From contig NZ_LMQU01000013.1 in assembly GCF_001425445.1 (NCBI RefSeq), positions 186,001-250,000 on the forward strand: a stretch of DNA of 64,000 nt, given 5' to 3'. The position numbers and the translations under genes are program-made. Shown here piece by piece: positions 10,067-18,401 of the stretch. A model generated the notes under the pieces. That model saw nothing but the letters and a program-made list of their open reading frames with translations. It did no database searches and had not been told where the DNA came from. This DNA is from Devosia sp. Leaf420 (GTDB taxonomy: Bacteria > Pseudomonadota > Alphaproteobacteria > Rhizobiales > Devosiaceae). Positions within the stretch are counted from its first letter, which is position 1. Each line of letters begins with the position of its first letter.

Positions 10067-10822
10067 GTGGGTGTTTCTTGTCAGGGTTGCCGCGGCGGAG
10101 AGGAGTTTCCTGTCGCCTTTACTATGGCGTTCCAGCCGATCGTCGATGTCAGCACCCAGACCGTATGGGGCTATGAAGCTCTCGTGCGCGGCATGGACGG
10201 GCAAGGCGCTGCGAGTGTGCTGTCTGCCGTAACCGACGCAAACCGCTATGTTTTCGATCAGGCTTGCCGTGTGAAAGCCATCGAATTGGCGGGGCACAAC
10301 CTGCCAATGGCGTCGGACGCGAGGCTCTCGATCAACTTCATGCCCAATGCGGTTTACGAACCCCGAGCCTGCATCCGAGCGACGCTCGGCGCTGCGGCCC
10401 GTGCGCAGTTCGACCCCAAGCGGTTGATGTTCGAATTCACTGAGAACGAGCGCATGCCCAATGTAGACCATGTCGCCAATATCGTTGCCGAATATAAGCG
10501 CATGGGCTTCATGACCGCGCTCGACGATTTCGGCGCTGGTTATGCCGGCCTCGGGCTGCTGGCAAAATTCCAGCCAGACCTCATCAAGATCGACATGGAA
10601 TTGCTCCGCGATGTCGATACATCAGTGGCGCGCCAGGCGATCATTGCCGGTATCGTCGGGATCAGCCGGCAGCTCGATATCAAGGTTTTGGCCGAAGGCG
10701 TCGAAAGCGAAGCGGAGCTGATGACGCTACGTGCTGCAGGGATCGCTCTGTTCCAGGGCTATTACTTCGCCAAGCCGCGCGTCGAGACCTTTGAAGAGCC
10801 AGCGATGCTGCTAGCCGCTTGA
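10067..10822 (+). CDS. EAL-domain cyclic-di-GMP phosphodiesterase
   Basis: 251 residues, essentially a single EAL domain with no sensory or membrane part. Catalytic and metal-binding motifs are present: EALVRG, SINFMPN, EFTENE, DDFGAGYAGLGLL, IKIDMELLRD, LAEGVES and QGYYFAKP. It is therefore probably active in hydrolysing c-di-GMP to pGpG. The start is a GTG, and the first residues hold a Cys pair (SCQGC) ahead of the domain. An ATG at 10124 would give only the EAL domain. The 3' end overlaps the opposing ycjF-like gene by 12 bases. With flagellar and curli genes nearby, a role in the motile/sessile switch is plausible but not shown. Confidence 0.88.
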   Translation: MGVSCQGCRGGEEFPVAFTMAFQPIVDVSTQTVWGYEALVRGMDGQGAASVLSAVTDANRYVFDQACRVKAIELAGHNLPMASDARLSINFMPNAVYEPRACIRATLGAAARAQFDPKRLMFEFTENERMPNVDHVANIVAEYKRMGFMTALDDFGAGYAGLGLLAKFQPDLIKIDMELLRDVDTSVARQAIIAGIVGISRQLDIKVLAEGVESEAELMTLRAAGIALFQGYYFAKPRVETFEEPAMLLAA

Positions 10823-11836
10823 GTTGCGGCCGGCATCACCCGTCACCTTGACCAGTTCGGGAATGAAATCCCGAACCATGGGCTGGGGTGAGGTTTCGAA
10901 CGGCATGGGGCGGACGACGCGCATGGCGGCAATGCCGACGCGCACAGTCATCAAGCCATTGACGACGCCTTCACCGAGCCGCGCGGAGAGCTTTGCCGCC
11001 AGCCCTTGGCCGACGAGTTGCTCGACGATCCCGTCGGTGAGGACGAGGCCGCCAGTGACAGCGAGGTGCGCCAGGATGGCGCCGGTCAGCCGCCAAAAGC
11101 CGAAAAAGCCGGGGCGGGCGCCGTATAGCGCTGCGATCGCGCCCGCAAGGCGCACGCTTTCATAGATGACGAAGGCGACATCGATCAGGGCGCGGGGCGA
11201 AACGGCGGTTACCAAAGCCACGCGGCGGGCCGACGCGGCCGTCAGGATTTTGGCGCGGGCGTCGAGCGAGGCCATGAGATTGCGTTCGGCGAGGGCGATG
11301 ATTTCGCCGCCATCGAAGAGATGGGGCAGGTTGGTCTTCACCGCCTCGCGGCCGCGGGCCATGTCGGGCCGATCCGCATAGATGGCTTCGAGCTGGTTGA
11401 CGACATGCTGCGCCGCCTTCTGATCGTCGTCGATGCGGGCGCGAGCAGCATCGGCCTTGAGCGCATCAAGCACCCGCAGGCGCCGCAGGGCAAAGACCTC
11501 GCGGGCAACCAAAGCAAGGACCGCGACGATGAAGGCGCCGAGGACACCCAGGCCGACATAGCCGAGCAAGGGTTGGGCAGCGAAGAGATCGCGGATCAGG
11601 CGGTCAGCCGCAAGCGCTAGGCCTGCCGAGATCAATATCCCGCCTGTGGTCCAGGCGAGCTTGCCGATCCAGCCCATGCGGCGCGGCGGCGGGCCGACGA
11701 GGACTGCGTCGGTTTCCGGCTCGTCAAAACTCGTCTCCACCAATTCGGCAGAGGCTGGCGCAAAGGCGCGTGGGACGCGGATGGCGGCTTCGGCATCGTC
11801 GGCGGTGCCGGTAGGGCGAGCTATGGGACGCTTCAT
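10811..11836 (-). CDS. YcjF/TIGR01620-family inner-membrane protein
   Basis: 341 residues with a charged N terminus, two membrane segments near residues 60-115 (KLAWTTGGILISAGLALAAD; LLGYVGLGVLGAFIVAVLAL), a long helical cytoplasmic part, and hydrophobic helices in the C-terminal DUF697-like region (ALYGARPGFFGFWRLTGAIL). It is paired with a YcjX-type GTPase gene upstream, with which it overlaps by 4 bases, as in the phage-shock-linked ycjXF pair of E. coli. The biochemical role of the family is not established; envelope stress is a context-based inference. Confidence 0.8.
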   Translation of the reverse strand: MKRPIARPTGTADDAEAAIRVPRAFAPASAELVETSFDEPETDAVLVGPPPRRMGWIGKLAWTTGGILISAGLALAADRLIRDLFAAQPLLGYVGLGVLGAFIVAVLALVAREVFALRRLRVLDALKADAARARIDDDQKAAQHVVNQLEAIYADRPDMARGREAVKTNLPHLFDGGEIIALAERNLMASLDARAKILTAASARRVALVTAVSPRALIDVAFVIYESVRLAGAIAALYGARPGFFGFWRLTGAILAHLAVTGGLVLTDGIVEQLVGQGLAAKLSARLGEGVVNGLMTVRVGIAAMRVVRPMPFETSPQPMVRDFIPELVKVTGDAGRNSSG

Positions 11837-13284
11837 GCCATCCAGTCTCCGATGAGATAATCGAGTGCGCGGTCAAAGCGGATGTGCGGCAAAACGGTTT
11901 CGCCAGAGCCATTCACCTCGCGCTTCTGCGGCGGGGTGAAGCGCAGGAAGTTAAGCGCGACCGGATTGCCGTCTTCAAATAGAGAATCCGGTCTTTTCGG
12001 CAAGTCGCCGGGAAACAATGCTATTTCGGTTTTGCCATCATAGGTGATGCCGTCGAGTTCTTCCCCCGCTTGCGGCGTGCCGATCAAGGTTGGCAGCGTC
12101 TCCCCACCTTCGCGAATCGTGCCTTCGCTGGTCGACCGAATGGCGGCAATGGCGATGGATTTGGTGGAGGCGCCGGCAAAGCGGGCACGCTTGGCGGCGT
12201 TCGACACCAGCCGATTGAGAATTGCTTCGAGGCGATCATGGCTTGTGTGGTGGACGTGGTCGGCCTTGGTCGCGGCAAAGAGGATGCGATCGATGCGGCG
12301 GCTGAACGGGCGCAAGAGCGGATTGGCTTCGCCCTGACGGAAGCAGGAGAGCACCGAGGTCAGCGCGGTTTCGAGATCGGCAACAGCAGCCGGCCCGGTA
12401 TTGAGCGCGCGCAGCGTATCGACGAGCACCACCTGGCGATCGAGCCGAGCAAAATGGTCGCGGAAGAACGGACGGACCACCTGGGCCTTGTAGGCCTCGT
12501 AGCGGTTTTCCAGCATGGCATAGAGGCTGGCATTGCGGATCGGCTGGCTCGGACGCGGCAGCGGCGCAAAGGTCAGCGCTGGCGAGCCTTCGAGATCGCC
12601 CGGTAACAGGAACCGGCCGGGCGGCAGGGTCGAGAGCGCGCCATGCTCGCGGCTGCGGCGGAGATAGGTGGTGAAGGCGCCGGCCAGTCGTTCGGCGTCC
12701 GGGTCGGTGGCGTCGCGGAGGGCGTCGGTATTGTCGAGCTCAAAGAGGAACCGCCCCGCCTCGTCCGCATGGCCGGGCTGGCGCGCTCGGGCTAGGGCCT
12801 CTTCGCTCCATTCGGCAAAGCTCTTGCCTAGGAGCGGCAGGTCGAGCAGCCACTCGCCGGGATAGTCGACGATATCGAGATTGAGTGTCGCGGGACCGCG
12901 CATTCCGCTCCACCATTTGGCCGACTGGTATTTCAAAACAATGCGGAGCTGGGAAATGCGTCGCGTACTTTCCGGCCACGTGGCGGGTTTGCCGGTCAGT
13001 GCGGCGAGGTGCTGCTCATAGGCAAAGCGCGGAATGGTCGCATCGGGATATTCGGCAAGCTTGGCGCCGATGAAGCGACCTTCTGCCAGCGGCGCGAAGC
13101 CGGGCAAGCGGCCTTGGGTTAGCAGATTGTGGATGAGGGAGGTGATGAAGATGGTCTTGCCGGCGCGGCTGAGGCCGGTGACGCCCAAACGAAGCGTCGG
13201 CGTCAGGATACCCGTCGCGGTATCGGTGAGATTGGCGAGGGCGATGCCGAGTTCGTCGGTCAGGTTGGTCGGCGGCTGGGGCAA
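11833..13284 (-). CDS. ycjX: YcjX-family GTPase-like protein (DUF463)
   Basis: 483 residues with a P-loop GVTGLSRAGKTIFITSLIHN near residue 33 and family motifs LNLDIVDYPGEWLLDLPLL, KLAEYPDATIPRFAYEQHL, LVDTLRALNTG and FAATKADHVHHTSHDRLE (the last includes the nucleotide-recognition TKAD). YcjX proteins are stress-linked P-loop NTPases encoded with a YcjF membrane partner, as here. The stop overlaps the ycjF-like start by 4 bases, so the pair is one coupled operon. Confidence 0.9.
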   Translation of the reverse strand: MPQPPTNLTDELGIALANLTDTATGILTPTLRLGVTGLSRAGKTIFITSLIHNLLTQGRLPGFAPLAEGRFIGAKLAEYPDATIPRFAYEQHLAALTGKPATWPESTRRISQLRIVLKYQSAKWWSGMRGPATLNLDIVDYPGEWLLDLPLLGKSFAEWSEEALARARQPGHADEAGRFLFELDNTDALRDATDPDAERLAGAFTTYLRRSREHGALSTLPPGRFLLPGDLEGSPALTFAPLPRPSQPIRNASLYAMLENRYEAYKAQVVRPFFRDHFARLDRQVVLVDTLRALNTGPAAVADLETALTSVLSCFRQGEANPLLRPFSRRIDRILFAATKADHVHHTSHDRLEAILNRLVSNAAKRARFAGASTKSIAIAAIRSTSEGTIREGGETLPTLIGTPQAGEELDGITYDGKTEIALFPGDLPKRPDSLFEDGNPVALNFLRFTPPQKREVNGSGETVLPHIRFDRALDYLIGDWMA

Positions 13285-13357
13285 GTTCGGTCCTCTTTAG
13301 CACCAAGATAGGCGGCGGGGCGGCGCGATCAAGGGAGCGCGCCCTGACCCAAAGAAT

Positions 13358-13382
13358 AACGGCGGGCACCCGGCCCGCCGTT
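13358..13382 (-). terminator. Terminator of metA
   Basis: Perfect 10-bp stem AACGGCGGGC/GCCCGCCGTT with a 5-base loop, 3 bases past the metA stop on the minus strand, followed by TATTCTTT. The stem is strong and the U-run moderate. Confidence 0.75.
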
Positions 13383-13385
13383 CCA

Positions 13386-14294
13386 TCACTGACCGATCTC
13401 GCCGAGATCGTATGGTGTCGTCTGATAAATCTCGTTGATCCAGTTCTGGAACAGGAGATGGGCGTGGCTGCGCCAGCGGTTTTCCGGTTCGGCCGAGGTG
13501 TCGCCATTGGGGAACAGATTTTCCGGCGGCGTCGTTTCAAGTCCCGCTTTCACATCGCGCTCGTATTCGTCGGCGAGCGAGCGGTTGTCATATTCCAGGT
13601 GATTGAGGAAATAGACCGCGCGGCCGCTTTTATCGCCCAACATGCAAAGGCCAATATCGCTATCGACCAGCACATCAAGATCGTCGCCGACGCTTGCGCG
13701 GTCGATGTCGTTGTAACGCGACACCGGGATCATCGGGCTATCAGACATGCCGCGGAGATAAGGCGAGCGGGTGTTGACGATCCGGTGGCGGAAGACGCCA
13801 AAGGCCTTTTCCTCCATGCGATTGCGCTTCACACCATGGAAGTGGTGCAGCGCGGCCTGAGCGCCCCAGCAGATATACATGGTCCGGTGCACATTGGTGC
13901 GTGTCCAGGCCATGATCTCCAGCATCTCGTTCCAGTAGCGAACGTCCTCGAACGGGATGTGGGCGATGGGCGCGCCGGTGACGATGAAGCCGTCGAACTT
14001 ACGTTCCTTCACCTCTTCCCAGGTCTGGTAGAAGGTTTTGAGGTAATCTTCCGAGGTGTGCTTGGACTGATGCTCGGTGATGCGCACGAGCGAGAGATTG
14101 ACCTGGAGCGGCGTCGCGCCGATGAGGCGGGAGAACTGCGTCTCGGTGCGCTCCTTGTTCGGCATCAGGTTGAGAAGGCCGATTTCGAGCGGGCGGATAT
14201 CCTGCCGCGAGGCGCGGCTGGTATCCATGACGTTGACGCCCTCGTCCTCGAGGATTTTGCGGGCGGGTAGATTATCGGGAATACGAATAGGCAT
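13386..14294 (-). CDS. metA: Homoserine O-acyltransferase (MetA family)
   Basis: 302 residues, the usual family length. It acylates homoserine to start methionine synthesis. Motifs: [19 protein letters not shown] near residue 41, FIVTGAPI near residue 103, and the catalytic triad Cys142 (ICWGAQ) with His232 and Glu234 (NHLEY). Position 111, which sets acetyl-CoA (Glu) versus succinyl-CoA (Gly) preference in characterised MetA enzymes, is Ala here (TGAPIAH), so the acyl donor cannot be assigned from that rule. It lies 67 bases downstream of the ATPase gene on the same strand, separated by a hairpin, so separate transcription is possible. Confidence 0.94.
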   Translation of the reverse strand: MPIRIPDNLPARKILEDEGVNVMDTSRASRQDIRPLEIGLLNLMPNKERTETQFSRLIGATPLQVNLSLVRITEHQSKHTSEDYLKTFYQTWEEVKERKFDGFIVTGAPIAHIPFEDVRYWNEMLEIMAWTRTNVHRTMYICWGAQAALHHFHGVKRNRMEEKAFGVFRHRIVNTRSPYLRGMSDSPMIPVSRYNDIDRASVGDDLDVLVDSDIGLCMLGDKSGRAVYFLNHLEYDNRSLADEYERDVKAGLETTPPENLFPNGDTSAEPENRWRSHAHLLFQNWINEIYQTTPYDLGEIGQ

Positions 14295-14339
14295 GTGAGC
14301 CTCAGCAATGGGGCAGAAAAAAGCGGCGTGTCGTCAGTT

Positions 14340-14362
14340 GCGCGTCCCCGTGGGGCACGCGC
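14340..14362 (-). terminator. Hairpin between ATPase gene and metA
   Basis: Stem GCGCGT-CCCC pairing with GGGG-C-ACGCGC (one bulged C), starting at the ATPase gene stop codon on the minus strand. A T6 tract appears only about 25 bases further on, close to the metA ribosome site. It may end ATPase transcripts or form part of a metA leader. I do not see a SAM-II riboswitch consensus here. Confidence 0.45.
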
Positions 14363-15228
14363 TAACGCATTCGCTTTTCGATGGCCGAGGCGATGAGATC
14401 GACGAATTCGTCGCCGTCGCGCACCAGCGCCAGATCCGAGGCTTCGACAGTGTAGCCGAAATTGTCGGCCAGCGCCTGATAGCGGGGCAGGCGATTATGC
14501 AGCAGCGCCTCGAAACCCCAGGCGCCAAACTGGGCGGGGTCGACGTCGTCGTCTTCGAGAATGCCGTGCATATGCTTGAACTCGGCCCATTTTTCCACGA
14601 GGAAGGCCGGCCGGTAATACATGGGCTTTGGGCTCTGCTTGAACCTTTGCACCAGTTGGGCCGCGTCCTTGTCCGTGCCCCTTATATAGAGCAGCAGCGA
14701 ATTGTCTGCGAGGGTGCGGACGACAGGATCTTCGGCATTGTCGTGGTCGATGACCTCGATCAGCGAGCCGCCGGTATCGGCGATGAAATCATCATAGCCA
14801 TAGAGCGTCTTGGCGCGATCGATGAAGTGGCGAACGTCCAATAGGGCAGAAATTTCCGCCACCCGGTGCTGCTCCTGCCGGCGCTGATATTCGGCGAGCG
14901 GCAGGCCACCCTTTTGCGGATTGCCGGGCGTGCCGAGATAGGTCGAGAGCGGATCGAGATTGTCGAAGGTGATGTTGGACGAGATATAGATCGAGTCCGA
15001 CCGCAGAAGCTCAGCCAAGAACGGCACCTTCATGGCTTCGGCCTTGAAGTTGTCGACGATGTACTCGCCCATATGGCGCGTGCCAATGCGATAATCGACC
15101 GAATAGTGGAACCAGCGGTTTTTCCGCAAGAGGTTGGAAAGCCGGGTTTTTCCAACGCCAGCCATGCCGAAAACCGTTACGGCGCGGCGCGGCGAATTGA
15201 TGAACTGATCAGGCGTTTCAAACAGCAT
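14362..15228 (-). CDS. Uncharacterised P-loop ATPase
   Basis: 288 residues from the ATG at 15228 (MLFETPDQFINSPRRAVTVF). A Walker A motif GMAGVGKT occurs near residue 22, so this is a nucleotide-binding protein. Further features are DDFIADTGGSLIEVIDHD near residue 160 (possible Walker B-like acidic segment) and LLYIRGTDKDAAQLVQRFKQ. There is no signal peptide or membrane segment. I recognise it only as an alphaproteobacterial ATPase of unknown role. An upstream in-frame ATG at 15270 would add 14 residues that do not look conserved. Confidence 0.7.
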   Translation of the reverse strand: MLFETPDQFINSPRRAVTVFGMAGVGKTRLSNLLRKNRWFHYSVDYRIGTRHMGEYIVDNFKAEAMKVPFLAELLRSDSIYISSNITFDNLDPLSTYLGTPGNPQKGGLPLAEYQRRQEQHRVAEISALLDVRHFIDRAKTLYGYDDFIADTGGSLIEVIDHDNAEDPVVRTLADNSLLLYIRGTDKDAAQLVQRFKQSPKPMYYRPAFLVEKWAEFKHMHGILEDDDVDPAQFGAWGFEALLHNRLPRYQALADNFGYTVEASDLALVRDGDEFVDLIASAIEKRMR

Positions 15229-15396
15229 TGGTCGGCAATTTCCCGGTCGGACGATCCAGGCCCAACCCAATAGACGAAGGCGCTCGGCAAGTCAGGCGGC
15301 ATTTTTTGCCATGTGCCCATTCCTTTTCTGCCGGTCTGCCGGGTGCGGCTCGGCGCCAAAATCCTGAAAGATCAACTAATTCATATGGTTAACGAA

Positions 15397-15414
15397 TTGG
15401 CACTCCCCTTGCAT
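15397..15414 (+). promoter_or_regulatory. Sigma-54 promoter of flgE
   Basis: TTGGCACTCCCCTTGCAT matches the sigma-54 consensus TGGCAC-N5-TTGC exactly, with GG at 15399-15400 and GC at 15411-15412 (GG-N10-GC spacing). Transcription would start about 12 bases past the GC, near 15424, leaving a leader of about 45 bases before flgE. The upstream activator site is not identified. Confidence 0.88.
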
Positions 15415-15467
15415 TGCTTGGGGCAAACAGGCGCTTGCCTCGTCTATTTGGGGAACTGGAGTTTTAA

Positions 15468-18188
15468 ATGGGTATTTTTGGCGCTCTTCAAAGTGCGGTG
15501 TCCGGCCTAAAGGCCCAGTCGCATGCCATGGAGAACATCTCCGGCAATATCGCCAATTCGCAGACCATCGGCTTCAAGCGGATCGATACGAGCTTTGTGG
15601 ACATGATCCCCGATGCTCCGGTCAAGCAGCAGATTGCCGGTGCCGTTTCGTCCTATTCGCGCTCCATGAATACCCTGCGCGGCGATATTCAGAATGCCGA
15701 AACCGAAACCTACATGGCTCTCAATGGCAACGGCTTCTTCGTTGTCGAGCAGGGCGATGGTTCGGGCGGCACGTTCTACACCCGTCGCGGTGACTTCGAC
15801 ATTGATCGCAACGGCTACCTCGTCAACGGCGCCGGTTATCGCCTGACGGGTCTTGGCATGAACAACGGCGTCGTGACCGGTTCGGTCGCCGAAGCCATCA
15901 AGATCGACAACTCGTTCCTGCCGGCCAAGCGCTCGACGACGATCGACTATCAGCTCAACCTGCCGCAGATCCCGAAAACGTCGTCCTATGTCTCGACGAC
16001 GCCGGGCAGCGAGCTCTTCAAGCCGTGGAATTATTCCAACGTCCAGGGTTCGCCAGCCTTTCCGAAGACCCCTGCGGGTTCGGGCGCGACATTGCCAGCG
16101 ACCACTCCGGCCTATGCCTTCGGCGCGACCGTCAATGGCACGGCAGCAGCCAATTCCATCGTCACCGACAACGATCGTCTCAACGTCACCGTCGGCGGCG
16201 TGACCTATGGCGTGCGGTTCAACACCAATGGCGTCTCGACGCCTGCAGCGACGCTGACCAGCGCGACGGCCGGTAATGCTGCCGTCAGCAAACAGACTAC
16301 GATCACTGTTGCCAGCCGTTCTACCCTAGCTTCGGACGACAATTTCTTCATCGGTTCCACCGCCATTCCACTTGGTGCTGGTGTTACCAACGACGCGCAA
16401 TTCCAGACGGCGATCGAATCTGCACTTGGTCTTGCGCCCGGCTCCGCCGTACTCACCGGTACATCGCTGGTCATCAGCTATCCTGCGGGCGCGTCTCCGG
16501 CCGAAACGTCTGCGGCGGGTACTGGCGTTGCGCTCAGCGCCCCTGGCACCCGCGCTGGTACGCTCGCCACCTCGGCCTCGACCGTCGTCACCGTGCCGAA
16601 GGAAGAACTCGCCAACCTCCGCGCTGCCGGCAACTTCAACATCAACGGCACCGCCGTCACCATCCTGCCGGCAACGGGTCCGATCACTCCAGCCAACTTC
16701 CAGGCTTCGGTGAACGCGGCTATCGCACCAGCAACGGCGACGTATGATGGCGTGACGGGTCAGTTGACCGTTACGTATCCCGCCGGCGCTCGCGCTGCCG
16801 ATACGACAGTGACCGGCTCTGGCACCGAAGTGGCTGCCAACGGCAGCATCACCACGATGCTCGCCGATATGGAAACCAAACTGCGCGCTCTCACCGGTGA
16901 TGCGGGCATGAGCGTCGGTATCCGCAACGGCCGCGTTGCCGTTATCATGGGCGATGCCAGCACGCAGTCCCTGGCGTTCACGACCGATCGCGTCGGCTCC
17001 ATCAGCGGCGATGCCATGGGCCTCAGCCTCACGACGGACACTGCCTCCGGCGTCGACGTCAAGTCGACCAACACTCTTGCGAGCCTCTTGATCGACCACG
17101 GCGATACGCTTTCGATCCAGGTCGGCTCTACCACGCGCACCTACCGCCTCGACACGTCGGGCACGCTCGCCGTCGGCGCGGGTGAAACCCGCATTAACGC
17201 CACCGGCACTGTCGCCGACATGCTGGCCTCCATCGAAGCCGACCTCAAGGCCAATGGCGGCCCAGGTGCTGCCGGCGTCGACGTCGACATGGTCGGTGGT
17301 CGCCTCAGCGTGACCTTTGCCGGCAACTACACCAATAACGTGATGATCTCGGGCAACGCCGCTGGCGCCACCAAGCTCAACATTGCCGGCAGCTATAACG
17401 CGACATCCGGTTCGGTCGACAACATCCTCTCGGCCGACTCCGATCGCTTCGTGTCGGAATCGATCTCGGGCGGCGGTATCACGGTCTACTCGAACACCGG
17501 CGAGCCGGTGAACGTGCAGATGCGCTGGGCCAAGATGGGCGGCACGACGGGCAACGAAACCTGGGGCCTCTTCTATGCCTCCGATAGCCGTCCTGGTGCT
17601 TCCGTCGCCTGGACCAAGCTTGCCGACTACAGCTATGACAACGGCATCCTGAGCGGCATTGCGCCGGCTGGTGGAGTCGCGACGGCAACGGGCACCGAGC
17701 AGCTGACCATCAGCAACCTGACGGTCAACGGCACCTCGCTCGGCCAGATGACTTATAATCACGGTCTCAAGGGCATGACGCAGTTTGCCGACAATAGCGG
17801 CGCTGCCAGCACCACAGCCCTCAAGCAGAACGGTTATGGCGCCGGCGAATTCATCTCGGTTGGCGTTTCCGATGCCGGTCGCGTCGTTGCCTCCTACACC
17901 AATGGCGAAACTCGCGAAGTCGCACAGATCGTGACGGCAAGCTTCAACAATGCCAACGCCCTCAAGCGCGGCGACGGCGGCACCTACACGGCAACCGTCG
18001 AATCCGGTGAGCCGATCGTCGACCAGTCCGGCTCGGGCATCGTGGGTGGTTCTACCGAAGCGTCCAACACCGACATCTCGGAAGAATTCACCAAGCTGAT
18101 CGTCACGCAGCAGGCCTATTCGGCCAACACCAAGATCGTAACGGCAGCCGACGAGATGCTCAAAGAAGCTCTCAACATGATCCGCTGA
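15468..18188 (+). CDS. flgE: Flagellar hook protein FlgE, greatly enlarged
   Basis: 906 residues, about twice the usual 400-450. Conserved ends form the D0/D1 coiled-coil core: N terminus MGIFGALQSAVSGLKAQ with NIANSQTIGFKR, and C terminus EEFTKLIVTQQAYSANTKIV. The FlgE/F/G-type segment FYTRRGDFDIDRNGYLVNGA is near residue 104. The extra length lies between residues ~210 and 670 and consists of Thr/Ala-rich beta modules, two clearly repeated (about 283-355 and 378-456, each ending SYPAGA or TYPAGA). This part would form outward-facing hook domains. Expression is probably from the sigma-54 promoter just upstream. Confidence 0.95.
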   Translation: MGIFGALQSAVSGLKAQSHAMENISGNIANSQTIGFKRIDTSFVDMIPDAPVKQQIAGAVSSYSRSMNTLRGDIQNAETETYMALNGNGFFVVEQGDGSGGTFYTRRGDFDIDRNGYLVNGAGYRLTGLGMNNGVVTGSVAEAIKIDNSFLPAKRSTTIDYQLNLPQIPKTSSYVSTTPGSELFKPWNYSNVQGSPAFPKTPAGSGATLPATTPAYAFGATVNGTAAANSIVTDNDRLNVTVGGVTYGVRFNTNGVSTPAATLTSATAGNAAVSKQTTITVASRSTLASDDNFFIGSTAIPLGAGVTNDAQFQTAIESALGLAPGSAVLTGTSLVISYPAGASPAETSAAGTGVALSAPGTRAGTLATSASTVVTVPKEELANLRAAGNFNINGTAVTILPATGPITPANFQASVNAAIAPATATYDGVTGQLTVTYPAGARAADTTVTGSGTEVAANGSITTMLADMETKLRALTGDAGMSVGIRNGRVAVIMGDASTQSLAFTTDRVGSISGDAMGLSLTTDTASGVDVKSTNTLASLLIDHGDTLSIQVGSTTRTYRLDTSGTLAVGAGETRINATGTVADMLASIEADLKANGGPGAAGVDVDMVGGRLSVTFAGNYTNNVMISGNAAGATKLNIAGSYNATSGSVDNILSADSDRFVSESISGGGITVYSNTGEPVNVQMRWAKMGGTTGNETWGLFYASDSRPGASVAWTKLADYSYDNGILSGIAPAGGVATATGTEQLTISNLTVNGTSLGQMTYNHGLKGMTQFADNSGAASTTALKQNGYGAGEFISVGVSDAGRVVASYTNGETREVAQIVTASFNNANALKRGDGGTYTATVESGEPIVDQSGSGIVGGSTEASNTDISEEFTKLIVTQQAYSANTKIVTAADEMLKEALNMIR
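16314..16835 (+). repeat. Tandem ~75-residue module inside flgE
   Basis: Two diverged copies in the same frame, about 16314-16532 and 16599-16835. They align as NFFIGSTAIPL..FQTAIESAL..LVISYPAGA.PAET..AGTGVAL and NFNINGTAVTI..FQASVNAAI..LTVTYPAGA.AADT..TGSGTEV. Confidence 0.8.
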
Positions 18189-18299
18189 GGTTTTCGCAAT
18201 GCCTTTGGAATGTTGCCCATTCGCTAACCGGCCTCACGGGCTGTCTGACCGGTTAATGCCTCGCCTAGGCAGGCGTTTGAGCAGCATTCCCTTTTTCTC

Positions 18300-18333
18300 A
18301 ACGGTCCCGGTGCTTGCGCCGGGACTCGCCGTT
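18300..18333 (+). terminator. Possible terminator between flgE and flgK
   Basis: Interrupted stem AACGG-TCCCGG pairing with CCGGGA-CTCG-CCGTT around an 8-base loop, followed by only TCTC. It could end flgE transcripts or just be a stable intergenic hairpin. The rest of the 213-base gap shows no promoter I can call with confidence. Confidence 0.4.
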
Positions 18334-18401
18334 TCTCAGATTCTTCGCGCGGTCGCCGTCCTTCGGGGCGGGGCAGGGCGCGGCGCCAAAGGAGACCCGT
18401 C

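Noticed and set aside
14295-14361. SAM-II-type riboswitch before metA
   Set aside because: The 67-base gap is where alphaproteobacterial metA riboswitches often occur, but the conserved SAM-II bases are not present; only a simple hairpin is seen.
16326-17762. 478-residue open frame on the minus strand
   Set aside because: Antisense to the repeat region of flgE; no recognisable domain.
18205-18225. Sigma-54-like sequence before flgK
   Set aside because: A GG and TTGC occur close together (GGAATGTTGC) but the spacing is wrong, so no promoter was called.
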